A program made the position numbers and the translations under genes. DNA of 64,000 nucleotides, from assembly GCA_037176725.1 (NCBI GenBank), contig JAZBRS010000075.1, positions 76,014,001 through 76,078,000 of the forward strand, read 5' to 3'. The DNA is from Posidonia oceanica (taxonomy: Eukaryota > Streptophyta > Magnoliopsida > Alismatales > Posidoniaceae). Positions within the stretch are counted from its first letter, which is position 1. Each line of letters opens with the position of its first letter. The notes below the pieces were generated by a model, which worked only from the letters and a program-made list of their open reading frames with translations, searched no databases and was not told the origin of the DNA. Below, piece after piece: positions 27,401 through 38,595 of this stretch.

Positions 27401-29917
27401 TGGTGAAGTTTGCAGTCTGTGGTGAGGGAAAGGGCTGAAGGTCGGGTGGCTTAGGGAGGTGGTTTCTTGGCGAGTAACGGGACAGGGTTTGGGGAGGAGA
27501 GGCGGCCTGCAGTGAAGAGAATTGTGGAGGGATCAGTGTTGGGTTTACAGGTGGACTGTCGGGTGATCTGGGGTGGATTCAGTGGTGGAAAGGCAGTGAA
27601 ATGGTGAAGGGAGATGCAGGGTTGCTGGGTGAGTTTTGGGGGATTGAATGGGAGAGAACTGAAGGCTTGGAATGGTTTTGGTTTACTGGAAAAGAAAAGA
27701 AGAATTTTCTGAATTCAGAGGAAGGAAATCGAGAAGTTCCAGGAGTGGGAATGCTCTGGAATTGGGATCTCTCTCCGGGATGCCAAGGACTCTCAAGCTC
27801 TGCCCTCTCTTCTCTGGAATTGGAGGGTGCCAAGGAGGAGAATCGAGGTGTTTTTCTGGGTCTTGGTTTGCCGGGAAGGGAAGAGGTCGAAGTCCTCGTT
27901 TCTGGGTGGATTCTAGAGGAAAAAAAAAGGGTTCTCTCTCCCGCTGGGAATCACTTGGGGGTCCGGTCCTCTGCCGGGGTGCTTCGGTCCTCTGGTTTCT
28001 TCTCCTCTCCTCCTCCCGATTAAGGTTCTGATCTCTCCTCCTTTTTGATTTGCAGGTCTGCAAGACTGTGGCAATTAAATGCCGAGGAGGGGTGATGGTA
28101 GGAGCATGGACGAGGTTCGGCGCACGCCGGTCCGGTCCGAGCAGATGGCGTGCGAGCGCAAGCCTGGCAATGGCAGAAGACTGAGATGCTGACTGTGGCA
28201 GGAGCGGTTGCAGAAGGTGGAAGAGGGAGTACTGTGCGGAGAGAAGGAGGAAGAAGAGAACTGTTGGTTGCGGGCTGGGCCGCGGATTTGAAAAAAAAAA
28301 AGAGAAAAAATAAAAGAGGGGAAACGGGCTGACGGGCCCAGCAGAGAGAAGAAAGAAAAAAGGATAAGAGGAGGAAGAGAAATGGAGGAGAAGAAAGGGG
28401 AGAAATAAATTAGGAAAAATAAAATAAAAATAAGTAAAATATTAGTGTGCTTGTGTTGTAGGTTAGGGTCTTGATTAAAATTTTTAATGACTATTTTTAG
28501 GTTAATTAGCGCGGTTTAAAGGGGTTTTGGGCTTGATTAGGGTTTTAGGGTTTTCTTTTGTTTTTAATTCATTTTCCATTTCGATTAAGTGTTGTTAAGC
28601 TTTTAAATTGTTTTTTAGATTGCGTTTTTCTTGTTAAGTACTTAGGATGTTAATTAGGATTTTTAAGATTTATTTTTAGGTTAATTAGAGTGGGTTTTGG
28701 TCCTTTTAGTTCTAGTCTTTTAGGATTTTCTTTCTTAAGTCTTTTGAATTAGGTTTTGTGATTGTTTATTTATTAATTTTTCTTGATGTTTTTAAGTTAG
28801 GTTTCTCTGGTTTGATGGAGTGTTTTTAAGTCTTTCCAATGTGTTTCTCTTTTCCTTTTTGATTAAGTCCTTAGGTTGTTTTTCTTAGGTTTGTTAGGTT
28901 AGGCTTTTTCTTTCATTAATTGTTTATCTTAGTGTTCTTAATTGTTTTACTTTTTTTTAAGGTTTGCTTTTTAATTATCTTGATGGGGTTTTTACCTTTG
29001 GTGGGTTTTGATTTTGTTTTAGTTTTTTTCCTTGATTTTACGGTATTTTCTTTTGGTTTGTTTTGCATTTTTTAGTTTGCATGCTTGATTTTCTTTTTAG
29101 CTTGATTTAATTAGGTTTAAGTTTTTAATTGTTTGTTTAATGTTTTTAAATTGTTTTTTTTTTAGAGTTCTGATTTGTTTCTCTTATGTTTTGGAGTTTT
29201 ACAGATTTTTAGGGCTTTTTATGGATTTTAGCAAAAGAAAGAAAAGGAAAAGAGAAGGAGGAAGGAAATGGAAAAAGGGAGAAATAAAAGGGAAAGAGAT
29301 GAGTTGGAGGAAAATGATTTTTTAAAATTCAGGGAAAAAGCTAAAAATAAAGTAAAAATAGGAATAAGATAGAGAAGGGATAGAAGCACAAAGAGGGCCC
29401 ACAGCCAGGCAGGAAAAAGGGCAAGAAGGGGATGAAAAGAGAGATGATAATCAGGAGAGAGAGAGGAGAGAGAAAATGATAATCTCGGAGAGAGAAAAGG
29501 ATAATTTGGCCAAAAGGGGGGCTTAGGGGTCTTGGAAAGGGGTGAAACTTGGTGGGTGTGGGGTCTAGGGTTTCTAGTTTTAGTCCCAGGGTTTTGGTTT
29601 GGTTTTGAGAAAGTTTTGGAGGGGTTTTGAGGTGTAGAAAAAGGGTAGTTTTGCCTAAGTTTCCTAGGGTTTTTGGGAGGGGTTCTGGTTTGAAATTTTG
29701 CAGGCTTTTTGGGGGGTTTACTAAGTCAGCAAGGGTGAGTTTTCCTATGGATTTTGGTTAGTTTTCAGGTTCGGGAAAGGGGGGTAATCCTAGGTTGAGT
29801 TCGGGCTTGTTTTGAGGGGAAAGAAGGAGAGAAAGGAGTGGGTTTAGGTCTAGACTTGGGTTCAGCAGCCACCAGAGGGTTCCAATCGATCCGACCTGTC
29901 AAAATGGGGTGTCAACA
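24410..29917 (-). mobile_element. Solo LTR S1 (Tat/Ogre-like, 5.5 kb)
   Basis: Starts TGTAGTAATCC and ends GGGGTGTCAACA, with 5-bp TSD CATGC and no internal domain, so it is a solo LTR left by LTR-LTR recombination. By homology with the full element (32183-59187) it lies in minus orientation. Layout, left to right: conserved end with a PBS-like block (24576-24586), a conserved block with CGGGGAAGGTGTTAGGC (about 24780), a 30-bp minisatellite (25110-25370), ATGCAA-rich degenerate repeats (25640-26700), a GC-rich stretch (26700-28330), a T-rich stretch (28440-29220), a purine-rich stretch (29220-29510) and the G/T-rich right end. Diverged from the LTRs of the inner element, so a related subfamily. 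No gene inside. Confidence 0.92.
25110..25370. repeat. 30-bp minisatellite in solo LTR S1 (short version)
   Basis: About eight or nine degenerate copies of a roughly 30-bp unit containing CGCAAAACGGTGCAAGA. The same minisatellite has about 29 copies in each LTR of the inner element. The unit length is a multiple of three and the sequence is poor in stops, which explains the overlapping open frames on both strands. Confidence 0.88.
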
Positions 29918-30449
29918 CATGCTTATCGTGTGTGGAAGCTGCAAAGGATTTAGCTCTCAAAGGATCTGCAGATTTGCCATGGTAATGTGGGGGGGAAGCC
30001 AAAGGATCACCTGCACTCGCCAAACCTTGAACTTGCATAGAGATGGAAGGAAATGGCACCTGAGACGCAGACCTGGAAACCCCCAATCTTAGCTCAGAAC
30101 TCTCCACAGGGGGGTCATCAATAGTAGTTCCAGGGGCACCAATGGTCTCCATCAGGCCACCTCGAGATGCTTCAGCATAAGTGCGTCTCTCTGATCCCTG
30201 AAACGCCCCATCTGGAGATGCTCCAGTAGCCACAGCTGAGTTAAGATTGACTTCTATACTCGTCGATGACTGCACCCCCAAAGGAACTACGACATTAGCA
30301 GAAGAACGACCCATGAGGGTAGAAGAGTCGGCCAAGGGAGGAGTCTCAGGAGGTGTTTCAGGTGGCAGATCGGAGGGAGCAACCACCTTCGAACCAGGCT
30401 TCATCCCAGAGGATGACGAGCCACCAACAGAGAACGCCATCGCCGCCAT
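29918..30449 (-). pseudogene. LINE-A ORF1, N-terminal part
   Basis: First about 177 codons of the LINE ORF1. The ATG at 30449 (MAAMAFSVGG) is preferred to the more upstream in-frame ATG at 30695, which lies in the target sequence outside the element. The segment is Ser/Pro/Ala-rich and low in complexity, as usual ahead of DUF4283 in plant LINE ORF1 proteins, and includes YAEASRGG. It stops at the S1 insertion after AASTHDKHV; the next codons are found at 24409 and below. No stop occurs in this part. Confidence 0.8.
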
Positions 30450-30676
30450 GGACGGATGCCATAGGGGCCAGGGATGAGTCGGGTCCACCAAAGGAGGAGG
30501 GCGAGGGTGAGAGAGGGTGGCCACAGGGTCGAGCACCGGACAAAAACCAGGACGCAGGGGTGTCCCCATCCCGCCAGCCCTAGGGCACCGATGGGAAAGG
30601 AAAGGGGGTGCGTGCAAAAAACTCGCGACAGTTTCTCTCTCTAGAGGAGAGAGAAAGAAAAGGAGCGAATTTGTTT

Positions 30677-30691
30677 TTAGTCTTTTAGTTT
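30677..30691. repeat. LINE-A target-site duplication, right copy
   Basis: TTAGTCTTTTAGTTT, identical to 22561-22575, followed by CCAACCCTAAC as in uninterrupted modules. Confidence 0.92.
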
Positions 30692-30853
30692 CCAACCCTA
30701 ACTCAAGTGGGGTCTTGCTATTCCATTTTATGCAATCCCTAACTCATCCCTAATGATTGTCTTGATTCTCACCTTGCCCTAATGTGTTTATAAAATTCTA
30801 ATCTCTTAGAGGACAAGGACGCATTTTAATTCTACAAAACTCACCATAAAACC
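30692..30853 (-). repeat. LTR-like module M7, middle part
   Basis: 162 bp of module sequence (CCAACCCTAACTCAAGTGG onward) between LINE-A and solo LTR S2. Its last five bases, AAACC (30849-30853), are the left TSD of S2. Confidence 0.88.
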
Positions 30854-31702
30854 TGTAGTAATCCTAAATTCTGATCGTCCATGCACGTTACCAAAGCTTG
30901 CGTGCACCGATCAAAATAGGCTCACTATATGCGGCTGGATCTGAGGGGAGAAACTTGACTCGGAAACGCTGGCAAAAGAAAAGAAAAGAAATGATAAGAC
31001 AAATCGGAGTCGCCACCGGGTCTATTAGAAGACAAGGAAAACCAGGGGTTAAGCATGAAAAGACATGCAAAACCGGATGCAAGGAGAGGCAAAAGGGATG
31101 CAATGCTAATCTAAGCTATGCTATGCTATGCTATGACTCATGCCTAGGATAAACGAAAGGTCGATGCGAGCCAAGAGAAAGGGCAAGGACTCCTGTTATG
31201 CACGGGGAAGGTGTTAGGCACCCCCGATACATCCGAGAGTCGGTCTTTCTTAGGCAATCTCGCGCTAATGCAGGGAATTGCTAGCCTAATGCCTAAATGC
31301 CATAAATGCCTACCTGTTATGCATTGGAAATAAACGTGCTATCTATGTGCTCAGCCACGCTGCTAGTGTTCCGAACTGGGTGGACCCTGGTTTGTGAGAA
31401 CTCCTAAGTAGTAAGCATCATAGCCCTATATGCAGATGCAAGCGATAAAGCAAAATAGTGGGGAAACCAAGCACTACAAGCGACATGCAAGCAATAAAGC
31501 AAAGCGGGTGCGGAAAACGGTGTGAAAATGCAGAAAATAATGCAAGGCATGGAAAACGAGGCAAAGCGGGGTGCAAAACCAAAACAAAGGGGTGGGCAAC
31601 ATGCATAGGGGTTGCAGCAAGCCAAAGAAGCGTAAAAAATGCAGAAAATGGGGAGCAAAGCGAAATTGGCGCTTTAAAATGGTTGTCAACCATCTGCAAG
31701 TA

Positions 31703-31781
31703 TTGGACGTTGGAAACACCAGCGTCCAACGTTGGAAACACCAGCGTCCAACGTTGGACGCTAGCATAGCAGGCGTCCAAC
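31703..31781. repeat. Hairpin cluster 1 in S2
   Basis: Partial unit, then the 18-bp palindrome GCGTCCAACGTTGGACGC (31744-31761), an 11-nt loop (31762-31772) and a closing GCGTCCAAC arm. An extra copy with a 4-nt loop lies at 31731-31752. Confidence 0.85.
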
Positions 31782-31962
31782 ACCTGCTGGAGGCAGACAG
31801 CATGCACTTTTGAAAAACAATGCATTCTAATTATATGGATACAATATAGATGCAAATATGTAGCTAAATAGGTGCCTGACATGCAAGACTAACCTAACAG
31901 AAGATTAGAGGAGGGATCAGAGCAAGGAGCATGCCAGAATCCAAGATTAAAGCAAGCAGGTT

Positions 31963-32020
31963 GTTGGACGCTTGTAGGCTGGGTGTCCAACGTTAGATGC
32001 CATGGTGGCTGGCGTCCAAC
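31963..32020. repeat. Hairpin cluster 2 in S2
   Basis: Two 29-bp hairpin units with 9-nt arms and 11-nt loops. The inner arms are degenerate (GTGTCCAAC and GTTAGATGC), the outer arms intact. Confidence 0.85.
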
Positions 32021-32347
32021 ACAGATCAGAAGACAGAGGAGAGAAAAGAAGCATACAAAAGCAAAATAAAAAGGGGATCATGCATTTGGGTTGCTGGAGA
32101 TGAGCATGGGGCAAACAAGCAAACATGGGAAGCATAAAATAAACAATCAGACCTCACCTGTGGCCTGTGCCAGGTCAGAGACTGTAGTAATCCCGGTGTT
32201 CAGATCGTCCATGCACACTGCCAAAGTTCGCGTGCACCGATCAGAATCAGGCTCACTATTAGCGGCTATGTCCGAGAAGGAAGACTTAACTCGAAAACAT
32301 TTAAAGAAAGGAAAAAGGGGAAAAAAAGAAGAAGATAAGACAAAATC

Positions 32348-32358
32348 GGAGTCGCCAC
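32348..32358 (-). promoter_or_regulatory. PBS-like block inside the 3' LTR
   Basis: GGAGTCGCCAC (minus strand GTGGCGACTCC) lies 165 bp inside the LTR edge and repeats the LTR-PBS junction sequence at 53333-53343. The same block occurs at 24576-24586, 31006-31016 and 53509-53519. A function is not established. Confidence 0.6.
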
Positions 32359-32889
32359 CAAGTCTATTAGATCGGGAGACAAGGAAAACCGGGGAAATGC
32401 GTGAATAATCACGCAAAACCAAACAAAAGATGCAATGCAAGGCAATGCAGAAGAAATGGGATGCAAATGAATGCAAATGATGTGACTCACGCCTAGGATA
32501 AGGGCGATATGGTCATTGCGGGCCAAGAGAGAGGGCAAGGACTCCTGTTACGTGCGGGGAAGGTGTTAGGCACCCCCGACACGCCCGAGAATCGGTCTTT
32601 TTAGGCTTACACTCGCATACGCAGGGAAATGCAGACTTTGAATGCCTAAATGCCAATGAATGCCTATCTAAATGCTCAAAGGTGTGCTCTAAGTGAGGGA
32701 AAGCAATGCAGGAAAGTAAACATGCAATCTAAATGCTCAGCAACGCTGTCTGTGTTCCGAACCGGGCGGAACGTGGCTCGTGAGAACTCCAGGCAGTAAG
32801 CATCACTGCCCTATATGCAAATACAGGCGATAAAACAAAACAGCGGTGAAAACAGGCAATACGAGCGACATGCAAGAGGAAACAACGTA

Positions 32890-33755
32890 AAACACGCAAA
32901 ACGGTGCGAAAAACGAAGTCGACATGCAAAACGGTGCGAGAAACGAAGCAAGAACGTAAAACAGTGGGAGAAACAAAGCAAGAACATAAAACAGCGTGAA
33001 AAACAAAGTCGGCATGCAGAACGGTGCAAGAAACAAGCGAGGTACGCAAGACGGTGCAAGAAACAAAGTGGGCACGCAAAACGGTGCAAAAACAAAGCTG
33101 GCAGGTAAAACGGTGCGAGAAAATAAAGCGACACGCAAAACGGTGCAGGGAAACAAAGTGGCACGCAAAATGGTGCAAGAAAACAAAGTGACACGCAAAA
33201 CGGAGCAAAAAACAAAGTGGCACGCGAAACGGTGCAAGAAACAAAGCGGCACGCAAAACGATGCGAGAAACAGGGCTGGGCATGCAAAATGGTGCAAGAA
33301 AACAAGCGGCACGCGAAACGGTGGAAGGAAACAAAGCGACACGCAAAACGGTGCAAGAAAACAAAGCGGCACGCAAAACGATGCAAGAAACGAAGTGGGG
33401 CATGCAAAATGGTGCAAAAAACAAAGCAGCACGTGAAACGGTGCAAGAAACAAAGCGGCACGCAAAACGGTACGAGAAACAGGGCTGGGCACGCAAAACG
33501 GTACAAGAAAACAAGCGGCACGCGAAACGGTGCAAGAAAACAAAGCGGCACGCAAAACGGTGTAAGAAAACAAAGCGGCACGCAAAACGGTGCAAGAAAA
33601 CAAAGCGGCATGCAAGACGGTGCAAGGAAACAAAGCGGCATGCAAAACGGTGCAAGAAAACAAAGCGGCATGCAAAACGGTGTAAGGAAACAAAGTGGCA
33701 CGCAAAATGGTGCAAGAAAACAAAGCGGCACGCAAAACGGTGTGGGAAACAGGGC
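32890..33755. repeat. 30-bp minisatellite in the 3' LTR
   Basis: About 29 copies of a 30-bp unit with the core CGCAAAACGGTGCAAGAAAA followed by CAAAGCGGCA. Left copies are more degenerate, right copies nearly uniform. It stays open in all three minus-strand (element-sense) frames for 328-335 codons and in plus frames for up to 228 codons; the sense frames would encode Cys/Phe-rich 10-residue repeats such as CFLAPFCVPL. Confidence 0.93.
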
Positions 33756-36700
33756 TAAAAAGAGCGCGCAAATGCCATGCAATGCGAATGATATGCAAAA
33801 GATGCTGCCGAAGTTCAAGAGGACTTACCTTGGATGTCTGACGCCTGATCTGAAATCTGATTGGTCCATGCTGAAGAACGCTCCGCCGGGGTCGCCCAGG
33901 TAGCTTACTGGAGAAGGTCCAACGACCGGATCTGAAGATATCCAGACTTCAAGGCAGGAGGCCAGAACAGGGGAGAAGATAAGATCTAAGTGTAAAAGGG
34001 ACCTAAAGGGTGTGCAAAACAGGTCTTCCCGTGTAAACGGGAGCTAAGAATGCCTGAGTGTGTGCAAGGGATGCCGGATGCAAGGATGCAATGCGTGCAG
34101 AATGCAAGAAGAGACTGAAGGATGATTTTTCAGAAAAAAAAAGGGGACTTACATGCAATTTTGAAAAAGACGGGGGTCTGAATGCAATTTTACAAAATGC
34201 GGGGTTCAAAATGCAATTTTCAGGGTAGCCATGCATCAGGACAGGTTTCGAAGTCGAATGGTAAGTCGACATGCAAATTTGAAATCAACAGGGTTTAAAA
34301 TGTAATTTTTCCAGCAAAACAGGGGTCAGAGTGGTCTGGAATGCAAACAGGGGCCTATGTGCAGTTTTTCAAACATTCAGGGTCTAAAATGCAATTTGAT
34401 AAGGAAACTATGTATTTAAATACATACTGTGAGCATGTAGAGGACCTATATGCAATTTTCAAGTCATGCAGGGTCAAAAATGCAATTTTATAAGCAAAAT
34501 ATGCATTTAAATGTATGCTGTGCATCATGAAGGACCTATATGCAAAAATCAGATAATGTGAGGGAAGATAATGCAATGCAGTAAGAAAAAAAGACAAATA
34601 AAACCCAAGTTAACAAATCAGAGGATTAAATTGCAAATAAGAAAAGCAACAGGGACCAGAAATGCAATATAACAAGGTAAAATATGTGCATTTAAATCAA
34701 ATTAATATCAGGAGGACTAACATGCAACTAATTGATTTTTGGGTTTTTTCCATGTAATTTCATATGATTTTAATTCAGAATTAAATGAGTTTTAAACAGA
34801 GGTAGGACCTAAATGCAACAAACTAAGAACTGAAACCGAAAATGCAATTTAGCAACAAAATATCATGGCAAAAAAAAATAACGCTACAGTAACTAACCGG
34901 CGGCCATGGACACTGTAGCAAATGCTACCAGTGCCCAAGAATGCCGGAAAAGGGGGGTTGACGCGGCGCAGAGGGGCGGGTGAGCTTCACCGGAGGTAGG
35001 CGGACCTCGGAGCTGCGTCGGCGCGGCTTGGTGCTGCCTGGAGCAGGCCGGAGAGGTCGGAGAAAGCTGCAGACCAGAAGGTGGTCGAACCGGCGATCGA
35101 CGCATCGTTGTCGCGGTCTGAGGCTACCGGTGGGTTCTTGGGAACTAGGCAGACCTCGGGCGGCAGTTGGAAGGCGGTTCTACTCACGAAGCGACGTTTC
35201 CAGTCGCGGGCTCGCCGAAGAAGAAGAAGAAGCGGCGGCGACGACTCAGCGGAGGAGGGGGCGAAACTTAAAACTAAAGGCCGGAAAAGCTAGAGAAGTA
35301 GGAAACTAGCTTAGGGGAGAAGAATGGTACCTGTTTTGCAGGCTAGATCACTCCCCCGACGTCAGCTGATTCAGAGCGCGCCGGCGGAGGTCGTCCGGAG
35401 GTTGTAGACGTCGTCGTAGGCCCAGAAGCAATGGAAACCACTCAGTGAAGAAGTCCGATGCTTCCTGGATGTCCGGAGCAAAGCTTTGCGGCCCGGAGAG
35501 GAGTTTTGCTTCTGTGGGTGCTCTGTGGGTAGCAGCGGGTGGAGGTGGGCATCCTCTACTCTTAGGGTCAAACGGAGGGCTCCAGCGACTTGCAGGAGGA
35601 TTCGTGAGCGCGCGTGAGTGCTCAGGAGGGCCAGTGGGGGTTTGTGGAGGAAGTTTGCTGGTAGGTCGATTTCTGGACAGAATAGGCTACAGGTGTTTGA
35701 AGTGGAAGGTCCGGTCTATGGTGGGGATGAAGGCTAAGGGCTTGGTGGTCTGAGAAGGTGGTGTTTAGGGGAGTTGGATGCTGGAGTTTGGGAAGGAATG
35801 GTGGTTAGTGGTGCCGGGAATTTTGGGGAAGGTAGTGTTGGGTTCTGAGGAGGATTTCCGGTGGTATCGGGGGTGTTTTTGGGTTGGTTTTCGACGTGGA
35901 AGGAAGGGCTGTAGTGGTGGTTGTCCGGGTGAGATTGGGAGCGGAATTGGAAGAGATTTGGAAGGTCTTTGAGGTTCTGGAATGGAGTCGGATCAAGAGG
36001 AGGAAGAATGCCGATTTTCAGAGGAAGAGGGGAGAATTCTCTCGGTTCTCTCTGGCTGGGGGAGTGCAAGGAAGAAGCCCGGGTTCAGGGCAGTCCCAGG
36101 TGTGTTTTAGAGCTGGCTGCTACTGGTTTTTCTCCGTTCTGCTGGTGCGGCCGCAATTGAATGCAAAGGAGGGGTGGCGACAGGCTTCTGACGGCACGGC
36201 CACGGCAGGCGGCGCGTGCTGGTCTGGCCTGAGCCGAGGGTATGCGGGCGCGCAAGGACAGCAGGAGAGGACGGTGAGCTGTCGATCTAAGGAGGTTGCT
36301 TGCAGAGAAAAAAAAAAAGAAAAATCGGAGGGGAAGGAAGCGGGAGAGGAAGAAGGAGGGAGGGGAAAGAGAGGAGGCGTGGGCCGGGCTCTGTGCGCGC
36401 AGGAGAAAAAGGAAAGAAAAGAAAGGAAGGAGGAAGGGGGGACGGGCCGGACCGGGCCCAAGAAAGGGGAAAGAAAAGAAAGAAAGAAAAATAGAAAGAA
36501 AGAAAGAAAGGAAGGAGAATAAGGAGAGAAATAAATTAGATAAAAATAAAATAAAAATAAAACAAAAATAGGAAAGGTTCTTAGAGTGATTGTGTTTTAA
36601 GTTGGGACCTTGATTAAGTTTTTTAATAATTGTTTTTGATTAATTAGTTGGGTTTAGAGAGATTTAGTTTTGATTAGGGTTTTTAGAGTTTTGTTTATTT

Positions 36701-38024
36701 TGATTTGTTTTTGATTTTGTTTAAATGTTTGTTAAGTCTTTTAAGTTGTTTTCTGATTATGTTTTCCTTGTTAAGTACCTGGGATGTTAATTAGGATTTT
36801 TTAAAGTTTGTTTTAAACTAATTAGAGTGGGTTTTGGATTTTTGATTTTGGTCCTTTTGCTTAAGTCTTTTTGATTTGTTTTTGATTTTTGAGTTCTTTT
36901 AATTAATTTCTTTTTTATTAGGTCTTCTTGTTAAGTTTTTAGTTGGGTGTTTTTGGATTCTTGATTGTTCGTTGTTATTATTATTTTCCCCTTTTTTTTT
37001 AATCAGGTTTTTGAGTTGTTCTTTTTATATTTGTTAGGTTTCTTCTTTTCTCCTTAATTAGTCGTCTTGGTACTTTTTAATTGTTTTCGATTGTTTTTTT
37101 CAGTAAGGTTCTTACTTTGACTTGTTTTGATTGCTTTTTGGTTTTTTCCTTGATTTTACAGCATTTTCTTTTGGTTGGTTTCGCATTTTTTAGTTGCATT
37201 CTTGGTTTCCCTTTTTTAGTTGGATTTAGTTAGGCTTTTGTTTTTTAATTGTTTGGTTAAGTTTTTAATTATTTCTTTTTAGGATTTTGACTTGTTTCTC
37301 TTTTGTTTTAGAGTTTTAAAGGTTTTTAAAGGTTTAGTAAGAGAAGAGAAGAGAAAATTAGAAAGGAGAGGAAAAGGGAGAAATGGAGGAATAAATAGGA
37401 AAGAGAGGAGTTGAAGGAAAGTAATTTTTTGAAAATCAAAGAAAATGGTAAAAATAAGATAAAAATAGGAATAAGATTGAGAACAGATGGAAGCACAAGG
37501 GGGGCCCACAGCCAGGTAAAAAAGAGGGAGAAAAGGAGGTGAAAAGGAGGAGGATAATCAGGAGAGGGAGAGGAGAGAGAAAAGGATAATCTAGGAGAGA
37601 GAAAAGGATAATTTGGGGAAAAGGAGGTCTTAGAGGTTTCGGAAAGGGGTGAAATTTGGTGGGTGTGTAGTCTAGAGTCTCTAGTCTTCATCCCAGGGTT
37701 TTGGTTTGGTTTTGAAAAAGTTTTGGAAGGGTTTTGAGGTGTAGAAAAAGGGTAGTTTTGCCTAAGTTTCTTAGGATTTTTGGGAGTGGTTTTGGTTTGA
37801 AATTTTAAGGGCTTTTTGGTGGGTTTGCTAAGTTGGGAAGGGTGAGTTTTCCTATGGTTTTTTGTTAGTTTTTGGGTTCGGGAAAGGGGTGTAATCTTAG
37901 GTTGAGTTTGGGCTTATTTTGAGGGGAAAGAGGAAAGGAAAGGTGCGGGTTTGGACCTAGATTTGGGTTCAGAAGCCACCAGAAGATTCCAATTGATTCA
38001 GCCTGTCAAAATGGGGTGTCAACG

Positions 38025-38040
38025 GATGCCCCTCCCTGAG
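38025..38040 (-). other. Polypurine tract of the Tat/Ogre-like element
   Basis: On the minus strand CTCAGGGAGGGGCATC runs directly into the 3' LTR start. A G-rich purine run next to the 3' LTR primes plus-strand DNA synthesis in LTR retrotransposons. The short ATC between the purines and the LTR is unusual. Confidence 0.7.
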
Positions 38041-38595
38041 CGAGGTCAAGCGAAGCAAGGCCGCTGCTTAGGGTTGACGAGACACCCCATCTGACCGACG
38101 GGAGCAGAGGATTGCTATCAGCGTGAGCCACTTATTCGGCGGATGCACCGAACGTCGTAGATCGTTGCCGCAATGCAAAGTGCAGGTGCAGATGGATGAA
38201 ATGCAATGTATGCAATGCATGCGAATGCGGATGCAATGCAAAAGTTAGTGCCAGAGTTAGTACAGATGGGGAAGCCGAAGCAACGCGGATGATGCTGACG
38301 ATGCCGAGGATGCTTATACTAGCTTGCGACGTTGCGCGACTGGAGAGTTGATGCAACAGGATGCTGGAGGGGGAGCTGCGGCGTGACGCGGAACTTGGTG
38401 GTAAGTCCAAACCTGCGCAGCAAGGAGGAAAAAGGCAGCTTGTTCTCGCCCAAGAGAGCCAGCAAGCAAGGCGGCCGGAGCCGCGCAGAAAAGGGGTAAC
38501 CAAAACTACAGAGGTGCAACGGGAGAGGGGGACCCTCTCCTGACGCGGAGGGATGCGGGGCTCCATCTTTTGGGACGAAGTCACGTGAAGGAGGT
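38041..38595. other. Non-coding part of the element 3' region
   Basis: About 550 bp between the polypurine tract and the hairpin repeats. GATG/ATGCAA-rich, with no recognisable domain or repeat array. Short open frames on both strands show no family resemblance. Confidence 0.5.

Larger units (their letters stand above)
22576..30676 (-). mobile_element. LINE-A: L1-type element with ORF1 only, split by solo LTR S1
   Basis: Minus-strand non-LTR retrotransposon. The 3' end is at the left: on the minus strand, a stem-loop, then AATAAAAAAAGGAA, then the 15-bp TSD. The 5' end at 30676 gives a 227-nt 5' UTR before the ORF1 ATG at 30449. Removing the solo LTR and one TSD copy leaves about 2.59 kb. 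That is far below the 6-7 kb usual for plant L1 elements, because no endonuclease or reverse transcriptase ORF2 is present: the ORF1 stop is followed only by a 3' UTR of about 130 nt. It is either an ORF1-only non-autonomous L1 mobilised in trans, or an internally deleted copy. Confidence 0.88.
30854..32182 (-). mobile_element. Solo LTR S2, left part
   Basis: Starts TGTAGTAATCC directly after TSD AAACC and is homologous to the left end of the other LTRs for several hundred bases (PBS-like block 31006-31016; conserved CGGGGAAGGTGTTAGGC block near 31203). It then diverges and carries hairpin clusters. It is interrupted at 32182 by the 27 kb element; its last five bases, GAGAC (32178-32182), are that element's left TSD. 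It continues at 59193 and ends at 61132; total length is about 3.27 kb. Confidence 0.9.
32183..38024 (-). mobile_element. 3' LTR of the Tat/Ogre-like element
   Basis: 5842 bp. Left edge TGTAGTAATCCC. The right edge reads GTGTCAACG where the 5' LTR has GTGTCAACA, so the terminal TG (minus strand) is mutated to CG. Internal layout matches S1: conserved block with AAGGTGTTAGGCACC (32560-32580), 30-bp minisatellite (32890-33755), ATGCAA-rich repeats (34060-34870), GC-rich stretch (34880-36280), purine-rich stretch (36300-36540), T-rich stretch (36580-37320), G/T-rich right end. The long open frames here come from the minisatellite and low-complexity DNA, not from genes. Confidence 0.94.

Noticed and set aside
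28540..28570. Telomere-like TTTAGGG motif
   Set aside because: Only two imperfect copies in T/G-rich LTR sequence; no telomeric array.
31703..31781. CRISPR-like array
   Set aside because: Palindromic 18-bp repeats with 11-nt spacers in a plant LTR, two or three units per cluster, no cas genes; geometry does not fit CRISPR.
32729..33818. Overlapping 328-335 codon minus-strand frames in the 3' LTR (and 53890-54959 in the 5' LTR)
   Set aside because: Product of a 30-bp minisatellite without stops; all frames are open at once, so there is no evidence for one coding frame. Kept only as a finding.
36296..36571. Lys/Glu/Arg-rich open frames (also 57458-57734)
   Set aside because: Translation of a purine-rich tract; low-complexity on the plus strand, opposite to the element.
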